A stretch of DNA of 64,000 nucleotides. It comes from an uncultured Bizionia sp. (GTDB lineage Bacteria > Bacteroidota > Bacteroidia > Flavobacteriales > Flavobacteriaceae). Positions within the stretch are counted from its first letter, which is position 1. Every line of letters starts with the position of its first letter. The notes under the pieces are model-generated. The model saw only the letters and a list, made by a program, of their open reading frames with translations. It was not told the origin of the DNA and made no database searches. The stretch covers positions 186,001 through 250,000 of the forward strand of contig CANMCF010000003.1 in the NCBI GenBank assembly GCA_947496215.1, read 5' to 3'. The translations under genes were made by a program, and so were the position numbers. This document shows positions 47,033-55,922 of the stretch, piece by piece.

Positions 47033-47875
47033 ATGAAATTAATCAAGCTGTTATTTGTATTTTTCCTTTTTTTTAAATGCCTTATGGCTTTTTCCCAAGA
47101 TAACATTACGAAGGTATACCTCGATGAGAATCTAACGGGAATTGATTCCAGTACTTATTCAAGAAAATGTAGACAACTCCTTTTTAAATGTTTAGAATTT
47201 AAAACTGATAGTCTAGTCATTAATAAAATTTTGGAAAAATATCGTTTTGGAAAATTAACCCCTATAGAATACGATCAAATTAAAGGAGTAATCACTCGTA
47301 TTTCAAAAATAAAAATCAAATCAGATGAAATTATAGTGATCAAGTATTATGACTCTCTTTTAAATTTTTCATCCGTAAATAGAAGACATGTGGAACACTC
47401 TAAACCTAAGAAGGCCACATCTCCCGATTCTTCAAATTCAAAAAAGGTTCCCTTACACACTTTTAATAGAGACATATTTAAGAAAAACAGAAAGAAATGG
47501 GTGAAAAAAAACAAAAAATGCATTAAACGGAACGAAGACAAATACAATGTCAAAATCATCTATCTATACAAAGCCGAACAAGATGTCATAGATGAGTATG
47601 CAGGTTTCAATTGGGTTAAGGATAACGGTGTATTCAAAAACCAATTCTTTAAAATCATGTTCAACTTTCATTTGTTGATTATAAAGCCAAATGGGGAGTA
47701 CTTTTTAAGCGGAGGCCACATTACAGATAAAAAAGTTGGGAAATTATTGAAAAAAGCAGATTGGGCAGAATTTAAAAATGATTTGAAATCCTCATATAGA
47801 AAACACATTTTTAAAGGCATAGGACTGTTTAAGGAAGTAGATCCTTATTACCATAACACTAAACATTGCTTCTAA
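47033..47875 (+). CDS. Hypothetical secreted protein upstream of rlmH
   Basis: This 280-residue protein starts at the ATG at 47033 (MKLIKLLFVFFLFFKCLMAFSQ), which gives a clean signal peptide; an ATG at 47021 adds four residues. The mature part is Lys-rich, with a basic central stretch (KKNRKKWVKKNKKCIKRNED) and a C-terminal region with NQFFKIMFNFHLLIIKPNGE. No known domain is recognised. The stop overlaps the rlmH ATG by one base (TAATG), so translation is coupled. The role is unknown. Confidence 0.8.
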   Translation: MKLIKLLFVFFLFFKCLMAFSQDNITKVYLDENLTGIDSSTYSRKCRQLLFKCLEFKTDSLVINKILEKYRFGKLTPIEYDQIKGVITRISKIKIKSDEIIVIKYYDSLLNFSSVNRRHVEHSKPKKATSPDSSNSKKVPLHTFNRDIFKKNRKKWVKKNKKCIKRNEDKYNVKIIYLYKAEQDVIDEYAGFNWVKDNGVFKNQFFKIMFNFHLLIIKPNGEYFLSGGHITDKKVGKLLKKADWAEFKNDLKSSYRKHIFKGIGLFKEVDPYYHNTKHCF

Positions 47876-48348
47876 TGACCATAAAACTCATTGCCATTGG
47901 CAAAACCGACAACAAGCAATTACTGACTTTAATTGAAGAATACCAGAAACGTCTTGGTTTTTACATCAAATTCTCCTTTGAAGTGATACCAGATATAAAA
48001 AACTCCAAAAACCTTAGCGAGGTCCAGCAAAAGCAGAAAGAAGGTGATCTTATATTAAACAAACTTGGCAAAACGGATGTTTTGATACTATTGGATGAAA
48101 ATGGAAAACAAATGGACTCCGTTGGTTTTGCCAACTACCTACAGAAACATATGAACTCGGGAATAAAACAATTGGTTTTCGTTATCGGTGGACCTTATGG
48201 TTTTTCTCAAGATGTATATAACAAGGCTCAGGGAAAAATCTCATTGTCCAAAATGACCTTTTCCCACCAAATGGTACGTTTGTTCGTAATCGAGCAATTA
48301 TATCGTGGATTTACCATTTTAAAAAATGAACCTTATCATCATAGGTAG
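47875..48348 (+). CDS. rlmH: 23S rRNA (pseudouridine1915-N3)-methyltransferase
   Basis: The 157-residue protein starts at the ATG at 47875 (MTIKLIAIGKTD), the RlmH N-terminus. The SPOUT trefoil-knot motifs are FVIGGPYGFSQDV and the C-terminal SKMTFSHQMVRLFVIEQLYR and EPYHHR. It methylates pseudouridine 1915 in helix 69 of 23S rRNA using SAM. It is translationally coupled to the preceding secreted-protein gene. Confidence 0.97.
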   Translation: MTIKLIAIGKTDNKQLLTLIEEYQKRLGFYIKFSFEVIPDIKNSKNLSEVQQKQKEGDLILNKLGKTDVLILLDENGKQMDSVGFANYLQKHMNSGIKQLVFVIGGPYGFSQDVYNKAQGKISLSKMTFSHQMVRLFVIEQLYRGFTILKNEPYHHR

Positions 48349-48349
48349 T

Positions 48350-48709
48350 TTAGTCCTTTTTCAACAAAGTCAATACCTCTTTGTTTCCAGACCTACTCAT
48401 TGTGAATTGCAGCGTATCCGGATTCAATACATTTATTTCCACAGCTATCTCCATTCTATCTTCCGGTGTGGAATAAAGCAACCCATTAGCTATCTTGAAA
48501 ACTCCTGTAGCATCATCTCCTCCTATTTTTGAAGCATAGGTTTTATCTTGATTGAATTTAAAATAAACATTATCATCGCATTTATTTTCACTGGAGCCAA
48601 CACTTATCCAATTTACACATTCCCACTCACCGACAATATCTTTATATCTCTCTGAGTCATTACAAGACATAGATAATAAAACAACAGCTAACAAAATTAC
48701 TTTCTTCAT
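48350..48709 (-). CDS. Small lipoprotein, lipocalin-like
   Basis: The 119-residue protein has a lipoprotein signal peptide MKKVILLAVVLLSMSC with the lipid-modified Cys at 16. A GEWEC motif near residue 29 and alternating beta strands (VYFKFNQDKTYAS, GVFKIANGLLYST, QFTMSRSG) suggest a lipocalin-like small barrel. It is convergent with rlmH, with stops 1 bp apart. The function is unknown. Confidence 0.8.
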   Translation of the reverse strand: MKKVILLAVVLLSMSCNDSERYKDIVGEWECVNWISVGSSENKCDDNVYFKFNQDKTYASKIGGDDATGVFKIANGLLYSTPEDRMEIAVEINVLNPDTLQFTMSRSGNKEVLTLLKKD

Positions 48710-48826
48710 ATTCAGTTTGATTTAATATTTAGCTATATGTCAATCCCAAGTATAAAATGTTACAATTTATTCTCTGATTTAAAAACAAAATTGTTGATTC
48801 TTGTTAGCTTCAAAAAATTTAAAAGG

Positions 48827-48834
48827 TATTTTTG
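48827..48834 (+). promoter_or_regulatory. Promoter -7 box of rdgB
   Basis: TATTTTTG matches the Bacteroidota TAnnTTTG box, 17 bp before the rdgB ATG. An upstream TTG lies 23 nt away, slightly beyond the usual spacing. Expected leader is ~10 nt. Confidence 0.6.
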
Positions 48835-48851
48835 TGTTTAAATTTCAAATT

Positions 48852-49427
48852 ATGCAACTCGTTTTCGCTACCAACAACTCAAATAAATTAAAGGAAGTTC
48901 AAAGTTTGATTCCCGATCACATAAAACTATTAAGTTTAAAGGACATCGATTGTTTGGAAGATGTCCCTGAAACTCAATTGACCATTGAAGGCAACGCCAT
49001 ACAAAAGGCAGAATACATAAAGAAGAATTATGGCTATGACTGTTTTGCAGATGACACAGGTCTGGAAGTTGAAACCTTAAATGGAGAACCAGGAGTATTT
49101 TCTGCTCGTTATGCAGGAAAGCAACGTGATGCCAATGACAATATGGATTTGTTGCTAGAAAATTTAAAAGGTAGAGATGATAGAAGCGCTCAATTCAAAA
49201 CCGTGGTCGCATTGCATTTAAATGGTAAGTTGGAAGCCTTCACGGGTATTTGCAAAGGAAAAATCACAACCAAAAAATATGGCGAAAAGGGATTTGGCTA
49301 CGACCCAATATTTAAACCCAGCGGCCAATCAAAAACTTTTGCTGAAATGGATTTGGCTCTAAAAAATGAAATTGGACATCGTGGGAAAGCAGTAATGCAA
49401 TTGGTTGAGTTTTTGAATAGCTTGTGA
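48852..49427 (+). CDS. rdgB: Non-canonical purine NTP pyrophosphatase (RdgB/HAM1)
   Basis: The 191-residue protein starts at the ATG at 48852 (MQLVFATNNSNKLKE); the longer frame from 48801 starts TTG in the promoter. Motifs are DDTGLEVETLNGEPGVFSAR, GFGYDPIFKP and EIGHRGKA. It hydrolyses ITP, dITP and XTP to monophosphates and so keeps deaminated purines out of nucleic acids. The next gene starts 1 bp after its stop, so they form an operon. Confidence 0.96.
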   Translation: MQLVFATNNSNKLKEVQSLIPDHIKLLSLKDIDCLEDVPETQLTIEGNAIQKAEYIKKNYGYDCFADDTGLEVETLNGEPGVFSARYAGKQRDANDNMDLLLENLKGRDDRSAQFKTVVALHLNGKLEAFTGICKGKITTKKYGEKGFGYDPIFKPSGQSKTFAEMDLALKNEIGHRGKAVMQLVEFLNSL

Positions 49428-49428
49428 A

Positions 49429-49767
49429 ATGAAGAAGAAAATTTTATTTGTTTGTACCATCAACAAGATGAGGAGTGCAACGGCAAATGTGATTTATGAT
49501 GCAGACGAACGCTTTCTTGTTAAATCGGCAGGAACAAAGCCTACAGCAAAAATAGTATTAAACAGAGAATTATTGGATTGGGCTGATACTATTGTTGTAA
49601 TGGAAAGGCACCATAGAAACTCTATTAGGCATAAATTCCCAGATGCACATGATTTAAAAAAAATAGTATGTCTTTATATCCCTGACATATATGATTATAT
49701 GCAACCAGAATTAATTTCATTGTTAAAAGTTAAATTTGAAAATCTAAATAGAAAAGGATTAATATAA
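49429..49767 (+). CDS. Low-molecular-weight protein tyrosine phosphatase-like protein
   Basis: The 112-residue protein opens with the P-loop CTINKMRSAT, which fits Cx5R-S/T, preceded by ILFV. A candidate general-acid Asp lies in IPDIYDY. It is shorter than classical LMW-PTPs (~150 residues) and belongs to the short subgroup. It is coupled to rdgB by a 1-bp gap. It could dephosphorylate phosphotyrosine on proteins; the substrate is unknown. Confidence 0.85.
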   Translation: MKKKILFVCTINKMRSATANVIYDADERFLVKSAGTKPTAKIVLNRELLDWADTIVVMERHHRNSIRHKFPDAHDLKKIVCLYIPDIYDYMQPELISLLKVKFENLNRKGLI

Positions 49768-49786
49768 TTCTTCTTTTAATATTTAA

Positions 49787-49957
49787 TTTACAAAACTAAT
49801 TACTCTTAATTAAAAGATAAAATATATAAATTAAAAAGAAGTAACCTTAGCCAATTGACAGTGAATATTTTCACAACAGATTATATCGTTTCTGAAAATG
49901 ATGGCTTATTAATTCCTATTGATAAAACCTTTGAAAAGGTATTGATCAAAAAATAAC
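49787..49957 (+). pseudogene. Start-less short coding remnant
   Basis: A frame of about 45-55 codons runs to the TAA ending near 49956. It reads KLKRSNLSQLTVNIF, then TTDYIVSENDGLLIPIDKTF and EKVLIKK. There is no ATG; a GTG at 49861 would leave 31 residues. The coding-like composition suggests the tail of a decayed gene between the phosphatase and the transporter. The family is not recognised. Confidence 0.25.
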
Positions 49958-49997
49958 AAAATAGTTTTAACACCTCCATATACATGCAATTGATATT

Positions 49998-51215
49998 ATG
50001 ACACAGACAGAAAACCAAAAACACAATAGCCAAACTTTAATCTATTTCTGTTCAATATTTTTCGAAAGAGCCTCTTATTATGGCTTTCGTGCTATTCTTG
50101 TTCTATATATGATTGGAGAAACTTTAAAAATGTCTCGAGAGGAAGCTTTATACATCTATGGTACTTTTACAGGAGCTTTTATAATATCAAAAATAATCGG
50201 AGCCATATTTGGAGACTTGATCATTGGCAATAAAAAAGCAGCTTTAATAGGTGGGATCACACAAGCTTTAGGTGCCTTTTTCATATGTATACCATCTCCT
50301 GCAAGTCTATATGTCAGCTTATTTCTAATAGTCCTCGGAAACGGTTTTTATAGTCCGAACTTAACCGCTCTTTTCGGTAAAAATTATTTAAATAGAACAA
50401 AGTCATTGGACTCTGGTTTTACACTTTATTACTTGGCCATCAATATGGCAGCGACAATAGGTATTGCATTTATAGGCTATGTCGGTGAGAATATGAATTG
50501 GAATTATGGCTTTGTAACTTCAGGGATATTAATGATGATATCTACAGTCTTCATATTTATTTCTAAAGAACATCAAGATGTCAACCTAACAAAAATCAAC
50601 ATGCCTTCCATTGGGGCAAGAGCCCTAAAAATCATAATCGCCATTATCTTGGTTACCATATTTTGGGGAATTTATGAATTGTCCAGTGGTAATTCATACA
50701 TCTTACAAAGCCAACTAAAAGAGCTTTTACCTTCGTCAATACCAGAACATCTTTGGTCGTTTTTAAATTCAATCCTCATATTACCCATAGGATTTATAGC
50801 TGTTATTTTATGGACTAAGTTTTACAGTAGTCAATCTTTGAAACTTACTTTCGGTTTTATATTTGGTGCCATGGCATTTGGTGTTTTAATGTTAATTCCT
50901 GAAATACCTACCAGCGAACATTTAAAAATGTATATAACAGCCATAGTCCTATTGAACATATCAGAAATTTGCATAGCTCCAATAGTTTTCTCTGTTTTAA
51001 CACAATACGCAAATCCTAAATACCTAGCCATTTTAATTAGTTTCACTTTTGCACCTACTCGCATCTTAAGTATGTTAATCGGTTATTTTAGTGGGCGTCT
51101 TTATGACAATCCATCATTAACAACAATAGTATCTGTTGTTGCTATGAGTATTATGGGTTTTGCATTATTGGTTTATACCTTATTCATAAAAAAACTTATA
51201 AAACAAAAAACATAA
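49998..51215 (+). CDS. POT/PTR-family proton-coupled transporter (divergent)
   Basis: The 405-residue protein has about 12 predicted membrane helices of the major facilitator fold. Near the N-terminus the POT signature region reads SIFFERASYYGFRAIL. The family consensus is ExxERFxYYG; here the first Glu is Ile and the Phe is Ala. A second landmark, GNGFYSPNLTALFG, matches the POT GxGxxKPN region. It is shorter than usual bacterial POT proteins (~450-500+). It probably imports peptides or a related small metabolite, but the altered proton-coupling motif makes the mechanism uncertain. Confidence 0.82.
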   Translation: MTQTENQKHNSQTLIYFCSIFFERASYYGFRAILVLYMIGETLKMSREEALYIYGTFTGAFIISKIIGAIFGDLIIGNKKAALIGGITQALGAFFICIPSPASLYVSLFLIVLGNGFYSPNLTALFGKNYLNRTKSLDSGFTLYYLAINMAATIGIAFIGYVGENMNWNYGFVTSGILMMISTVFIFISKEHQDVNLTKINMPSIGARALKIIIAIILVTIFWGIYELSSGNSYILQSQLKELLPSSIPEHLWSFLNSILILPIGFIAVILWTKFYSSQSLKLTFGFIFGAMAFGVLMLIPEIPTSEHLKMYITAIVLLNISEICIAPIVFSVLTQYANPKYLAILISFTFAPTRILSMLIGYFSGRLYDNPSLTTIVSVVAMSIMGFALLVYTLFIKKLIKQKT

Positions 51216-51281
51216 ACTCATCATTTTAAACCCTTTACACATAATAAAAAGGCTTTACATTAAATAGTTAAAATAAAAGTG

Positions 51282-51289
51282 TACCTTTG
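51282..51289 (+). promoter_or_regulatory. Promoter -7 box of the DEAD-box helicase gene
   Basis: TACCTTTG is a perfect TAnnTTTG box. It predicts a transcript start near 51296 and a leader of ~130 nt before the ATG at 51429. Confidence 0.7.
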
Positions 51290-51296
51290 CCCGCTG

Positions 51297-51319
51297 AAAC
51301 CCAATGGGTTTATTTTTTT
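51297..51319 (+). terminator. Attenuator-like hairpin in the helicase leader
   Basis: AAACCC-AAT-GGGTTT forms a 6-bp stem with a 3-nt loop, directly followed by ATTTTTTT. It sits right at the predicted transcript start. A second inverted repeat TCCTC-AGAGA-GAGGA follows at about 51324-51338. Together they suggest leader-based control of the helicase gene. Confidence 0.5.
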
Positions 51320-51428
51320 ACTCCTCAGAGAGAGGATGTGTTACTAGAAGTTTTAGGTTAAGTATGTTCGATGCGCTTCTATATGTAACACCAACATAAT
51401 ATGATGCCATTGAATACTTATTACAAGA

Positions 51429-53222
51429 ATGAACACATTCCAAGATTTAGGTCTTAACGAAGATCTATTAAAAGCCATTACAGATTTAGGTTTTGAAAAA
51501 CCAAGTGAAGTCCAAGACAAGGCCATTCCAATTTTATTGGAAGAAGACACCGATTTGGTCGCTTTGGCACAAACCGGAACAGGAAAGACTGCTGCCTTTG
51601 GTTTCCCTATGCTACAAAAAATTGATGTAGATAGCCGTACTACCCAAGGATTGATACTGTCCCCTACCCGTGAACTTTGTTTGCAAATAGCAAACGAAAT
51701 GAAACAATATGGTAAATATTGCAAAGGTTTGAACGTCGTTGCCATCTATGGAGGATCAAGCATTACAGATCAAGCGAGAGAGGTTAAACGCGGAGCTCAA
51801 GTTATCGTAGCCACTCCTGGTCGTATGAAGGATATGATCAGTCGCCGTTTGGTGGACATTTCCAAAATTCAGTTTTCTGTTTTGGATGAAGCAGATGAGA
51901 TGTTGAACATGGGATTCAAAGAAGATATCACAGATATCCTATCTCATACTCCAGATGACAAAAACACTTGGTTGTTTTCTGCAACGATGCCAAGAGAAGT
52001 TGCTTCCATAGCAAAAAACTTCATGTACAATCCACAGGAGATCACTGTTGGACATAAAAATCAAAGTACAAACAACGTATCTCACGAATACTATTTGGTA
52101 AACGCTCGTGATCGCTATCAAGCATTGAAGCGTTTGGCAGATGCAAATCCGGATATATTTTCGGTAATCTTTTGTCGTACAAAACGTGACACGCAAAAAG
52201 TTGCCGAGCAATTGATAGAAGATGGTTATAGTGCTGGTGCATTGCACGGAGATTTGAGCCAAAATCAACGTGACATCGTAATGAAGCAATTTAGATCCAA
52301 GCAAATACAGATGTTGGTAGCAACAGATGTTGCTGCTCGTGGTATCGATGTAGATAACATTACCCACGTCATAAATTACCAATTAAGTGACGAGGTCGAG
52401 ACCTACACGCACCGTTCTGGAAGAACTGGTCGTGCTGGCAAAACCGGTGTATCCATGGTTATCGTTTCCAAAAGTGAAGTTAGACGCCTTAAAAGCATCG
52501 AGCGCATCATCAATAAGAAATTCGAATTGAAGGAAATTCCAAACGGAATGGAAATTTGTGAAGTACAATTGATGTCCTTGGCCAACAAAATTCACAATAC
52601 GGAAATCAATCATGAAATAGATAAGTATCTAGAGGACATCAATGCCTTGTTTGAAGATACAAGTAAAGACGAATTAATCAAGAAATTCTTCTCGGTAGAG
52701 TTCACTCGTTTCTTCAACTATTATCAAAAAGCGAAAGATCTCAATGTAAGAGCTGGAGATCGTGATTCTGGTAGAGAACACAAAGGAGGTGGAAATGCTG
52801 CACGTTTCTTCATCAATGTTGGTGAAAAAGATGGCTTCGATTGGATGAAATTGAAAGACTTCTTAAAAGAACAAATAGGTTTGGGGCGTGATGATGTCTT
52901 TAAAGTGGATACAAAAGATACCTTCTCGTTCTTCAATACCGAAAAAGAACATCAAGAGAAAGTGTTGGCTTTCTTTAACGACTTTAAACACAATGGAAGG
53001 TTTGTAAACGTAGAAATCACAGAAGACAAACCAAATCGTGGCGGTAGAGGCCGTGGAAAACGTAGAGACGATAGAAAAGGCGGAGGAGACAGAAAACGTA
53101 ACGATAGACGTTCTAGCGGACCAAGAAGTGATAGAAGACGTAGTGACAATTCAGAATCTCGCTCTAGGCGTTCTGAATCTGCAAATTCAGGATCATCTAG
53201 ACCAAGGCGTTCTAGACGTTAA
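51429..53222 (+). CDS. deaD: DEAD-box ATP-dependent RNA helicase (DeaD/CsdA type)
   Basis: The 597-residue protein has all helicase motifs: Q motif, AQTGTGKTAAFG (I), PTRELC (Ia), TPGR (Ib), LDEADEML (II), FSATMP (III), ATDVAARGID (V) and HRSGRTGRAG (VI). A DbpA/CsdA-type RNA-binding domain follows (~residues 455-540: ARFFINVGEKDGF). The C-terminal ~60 residues are Arg/Gly/Asp/Ser-rich and probably unstructured RNA-binding tail. It acts in ribosome assembly and mRNA structure removal, often induced by cold. A long structured leader and a downstream terminator frame it as a single-gene unit. Confidence 0.95.
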   Translation: MNTFQDLGLNEDLLKAITDLGFEKPSEVQDKAIPILLEEDTDLVALAQTGTGKTAAFGFPMLQKIDVDSRTTQGLILSPTRELCLQIANEMKQYGKYCKGLNVVAIYGGSSITDQAREVKRGAQVIVATPGRMKDMISRRLVDISKIQFSVLDEADEMLNMGFKEDITDILSHTPDDKNTWLFSATMPREVASIAKNFMYNPQEITVGHKNQSTNNVSHEYYLVNARDRYQALKRLADANPDIFSVIFCRTKRDTQKVAEQLIEDGYSAGALHGDLSQNQRDIVMKQFRSKQIQMLVATDVAARGIDVDNITHVINYQLSDEVETYTHRSGRTGRAGKTGVSMVIVSKSEVRRLKSIERIINKKFELKEIPNGMEICEVQLMSLANKIHNTEINHEIDKYLEDINALFEDTSKDELIKKFFSVEFTRFFNYYQKAKDLNVRAGDRDSGREHKGGGNAARFFINVGEKDGFDWMKLKDFLKEQIGLGRDDVFKVDTKDTFSFFNTEKEHQEKVLAFFNDFKHNGRFVNVEITEDKPNRGGRGRGKRRDDRKGGGDRKRNDRRSSGPRSDRRRSDNSESRSRRSESANSGSSRPRRSRR

Positions 53223-53257
53223 CTTTTTTTGTTAATTTTTAGTCAAACTTATAAGAT

Positions 53258-53291
53258 AAAAGTACTAAGTAACGTTTTGTTTAGTACTTTT
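53258..53291 (+). terminator. Terminator after the helicase gene
   Basis: AAAAGTACTAA and TTAGTACTTTT form an 11-bp stem with a ~12-nt loop, 36 bp after the stop and 22 bp before the next ATG. Confidence 0.75.
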
Positions 53292-53312
53292 ATAACTTAT
53301 TACGCATAGAAT

Positions 53313-54098
53313 ATGAAGCATTTTTTAATTTTACTTACTCTGGTTATTGGTTCTACATTTTGTTACGCTCAAGATATAGATAAGGAAACCGAGGTAAAGG
53401 GTACGATTATAGATGCATCCACAGACAAGGTTTTAGAAGGTGTCAACATTGTAAACATCAATCAAGTCATAGGAACCTCGACGAACAAAGATGGAGAATT
53501 CCAACTTAGAGCTAAAACCAATGATACTTTGCATTTATCCTATTTGGGTTACAAATCCATAAAGGTCAGGGTAACGAACGACTGGATAAAATTCGGTAAT
53601 TCGAAAATAACCTTGACGGAATTGGCTTTGGCATTGGAAGAGGTCGTCGTTTCCGATTTGAAGCTTACAGGATATCTGGAATTGGACATTCAACAGGTGG
53701 CCATAAACACCAATTACCGTTATAGCATCTCTGGGTTGTCCACTGGTTACGAAGCTGGTGATCGTTCACCAAATGCCGTTACCAAAGTCTTGGGTTCCAT
53801 ATTCAACCCTTTGGATTTTCTATACAACACCTTTGGAAAGAAAGGCAAAGAGTTACGTAAACTTAAAAAGATGAAGCAAGATGACGAGATCAGAAATTTG
53901 TTGGCCTCTCGCTTCGATAGGGAGATGTTAATGGTCTTATTGCAGGTGAACAAGGTGGATTTGGATGAAATCGTTGCCCAATGCAACTATTCTAAAGAAT
54001 TCATAAACACTGCCAATGACTTACAGATACTAGATGCCATCAGTGAATGCTACGAAGAGTACAAGGTACTGAATCGCAGTAAGAAAAGACGTCTATAA
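53313..54098 (+). CDS. Secreted carboxypeptidase-like regulatory-domain protein
   Basis: The 261-residue protein has a signal peptide (FLILLTLVIGSTFCYAQ). A CarboxypepD_reg-like beta-sandwich follows at residues ~27-110 (VKGTIIDASTDKVLEGVNIV, GTSTNKDGEFQLRA, LHLSYLGYKS, LEEVVVSD). This is the module often found at the start of TonB receptors, but here it stands without a barrel. The C-terminal half is helical and charged. It is a periplasmic or envelope protein of unknown function. Confidence 0.88.
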   Translation: MKHFLILLTLVIGSTFCYAQDIDKETEVKGTIIDASTDKVLEGVNIVNINQVIGTSTNKDGEFQLRAKTNDTLHLSYLGYKSIKVRVTNDWIKFGNSKITLTELALALEEVVVSDLKLTGYLELDIQQVAINTNYRYSISGLSTGYEAGDRSPNAVTKVLGSIFNPLDFLYNTFGKKGKELRKLKKMKQDDEIRNLLASRFDREMLMVLLQVNKVDLDEIVAQCNYSKEFINTANDLQILDAISECYEEYKVLNRSKKRRL

Positions 54099-54115
54099 CA
54101 TAATGCATACAACTG

Positions 54116-54152
54116 AAAAAAGTCCTGAAGTTTTAAATTTCAGGACTTTTTT
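54116..54152. terminator. Bidirectional terminator
   Basis: AAAAAGTCCTGAA and TTCAGGACTTTTT form a 13-bp stem with a 9-nt loop, between convergent genes ending at 54098 and 54179. Confidence 0.92.
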
Positions 54153-54178
54153 GGTTGTATGATGATATGATATATTTG

Positions 54179-54556
54179 CTATATCCTGGAATGCAAAGCA
54201 ATCCTGTTGCCTTCGGAATCCACAAAAATGGCCATATAGCCTATTTCTGGTGAAATTTGTGTTTTTTGTTGTATTACCTTTCCTCCTTTTGCCTCTACTC
54301 TACTCAATTCCCTTGTAATTTCTTCCGAAGCAAAGTAAACCAAAACACCATGAGTATCACTAGGCGTATATGCCTCATTGTAAATTAAGGATCCTGATGC
54401 TCCGGGCTTGTCTTCCCCAAAGGGAAACCACCCCATCAATGTACCTTCAAAACCTTGTACTTGCACTTCGATATCAAAAACTGCATTGTAAAACGCCTCG
54501 GCTCTCTCCATGTTGGTAACAGGGACCTCGAACCAACCTACCATATTATGTTTCAT
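54179..54556 (-). CDS. VOC-superfamily protein (glyoxalase/bleomycin-resistance fold)
   Basis: The 125-residue protein has the paired beta-alpha-beta-beta-beta fold: VGWFEVPVTNMERAEAFYNAVF, then LMGWFPFGEDKPGASGSLIY, HGVLVYFA and FVDSEGNRIALHS with a C-terminal metal-ligand-like His/Glu region. VOC proteins include dioxygenases, isomerases and binding proteins, so the reaction cannot be assigned. A second VOC gene lies 131 bp upstream on the same strand. Confidence 0.9.
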   Translation of the reverse strand: MKHNMVGWFEVPVTNMERAEAFYNAVFDIEVQVQGFEGTLMGWFPFGEDKPGASGSLIYNEAYTPSDTHGVLVYFASEEITRELSRVEAKGGKVIQQKTQISPEIGYMAIFVDSEGNRIALHSRI

Positions 54557-54687
54557 ATCATATGTTTTATATTCCTTGTGCCTTTAATTCAAACACAAAG
54601 GAGTATTCTGAATTAGATGATTTCATTGTTTTCCCAAAACACATAGAGAAATACCATCATGATCTATTGTTTTACTGGTTACATTGA

Positions 54688-55095
54688 TTAATCATTGCTA
54701 CTCACCATCCATTGTATTCCAAATTTATCGATAAGCATTCCAAATTTTCCTCCCCAAAAAACGGCATCAAATGGCATGATGGCCATTCCCCCTTCCACAA
54801 GGCTATTGAAGATAGACAATGCCTGCTCATCGTCATCTGCATTTATACTTAGACTAAAGTTGTTGCCTACCATCATCTGATCTCCTATGTTGTCGGATGC
54901 CAGAAGAATGCAATCATTAAAAACCAAAGTGCAATGCATTACTAGGTCTTTTGCCGAATCTGGATATTTAAAGGCCCCATCTGGAGCATCGCTAAAGCGC
55001 ATGAATTGGGTAATTTCCCCATCTAGGACATCTTTGTAAAAATTTATGGCTTCTTCACAGTTTCCTTTAAAGGCAATGTATGGGTTTAGTTGCAT
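54688..55095 (-). CDS. PhnB-like VOC-superfamily protein
   Basis: The 135-residue protein reads NPYIAFKGNCEEAINFYKDV, MHCTLVFNDCILLASDN, FNSLVEGGMAIMPFDAVFW and KFGMLIDKFGIQWMVS. This is the PhnB/3-demethylubiquinone-type VOC pattern. It is cytosolic, with no signal peptide. The function is not established for most homologues. It lies between the other VOC gene and the TrmH-family gene on the same strand. Confidence 0.92.
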   Translation of the reverse strand: MQLNPYIAFKGNCEEAINFYKDVLDGEITQFMRFSDAPDGAFKYPDSAKDLVMHCTLVFNDCILLASDNIGDQMMVGNNFSLSINADDDEQALSIFNSLVEGGMAIMPFDAVFWGGKFGMLIDKFGIQWMVSSND

Positions 55096-55138
55096 CTTTT
55101 GATTTTTTTTGAATTAGTGTTCTTAAAATTACAAAAAA

Positions 55139-55795
55139 TTATCGCTGTTCATAGAATCGTGCTATAATATCACCATAACTCTTAATGGTCTTCTTGCACC
55201 AATCCAATCTCTTTTCCAATTGTTCCTCTTCAGTCAACCTCCAATCTATCGCGGTATGTTTCAACTTGGTGGTGACATGTTGAAGGATGATGGCCGCCGA
55301 AACCGATATGTTCAAACTTTCAGTAAAACCAGACATCGGAATCTTCAAAAACACGTCTGCCTCTTCCAATACATCTTGCGACAAACCTTCGGTCTCTCTT
55401 CCAAAGAAAAAACAAGATTTCTTGGTAACGTCGAACTCATGCAACATGCAATCGTTCGTATGTGGCGTCGTTGCCACTATCTGGTAACCTTCTTCTCTTA
55501 TTGAATTCATACAATCCTTCATGGAATGATAACGATTGACATCTACCCATTTTTGAGCTCCCATTGCAATTTCACTATCTATGCGTTTGGAATTTCGTTC
55601 TTCTACAACGTTTACTTCTTGTATTCCGAATACATCACAACTCCTAATGACTGCACTGGTATTATGCAGTTGAAATACATCCTCCGTTGCCACCGTGAAA
55701 TGCTTTGTTCTCTGTTTGATGACATTATGGAAACGTTCAAGTCGATTTTCCGTGAGATAGGTTTCCAAATGCTCTAAAAGACTTATATCTATCAT
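55139..55795 (-). CDS. trmH: TrmH/SpoU-family RNA 2'-O-methyltransferase
   Basis: The 218-residue protein has the three SPOUT motifs: NTSAVIRSCDVFGI (motif 1), FFGRETEGLSQDVLEEAD (motif 2) and IPMSGFTESLNISVSAAIIL (motif 3). The length and N-terminal helices fit TrmH, which methylates the ribose of G18 in tRNAs with SAM. Other SpoU members are possible. It is divergent from the sirtuin gene. Confidence 0.9.
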   Translation of the reverse strand: MIDISLLEHLETYLTENRLERFHNVIKQRTKHFTVATEDVFQLHNTSAVIRSCDVFGIQEVNVVEERNSKRIDSEIAMGAQKWVDVNRYHSMKDCMNSIREEGYQIVATTPHTNDCMLHEFDVTKKSCFFFGRETEGLSQDVLEEADVFLKIPMSGFTESLNISVSAAIILQHVTTKLKHTAIDWRLTEEEQLEKRLDWCKKTIKSYGDIIARFYEQR

Positions 55796-55922
55796 TTGAT
55801 GAATAAAATTTACCGAATGTAATGAAATTGCACGGATTCATACATTCACTAGATTAACAATAATGCCAATTTTTATGTAAATTACACAAATTAAAAAGAT
55901 TACCTCATTGGTGAAAACAAAT

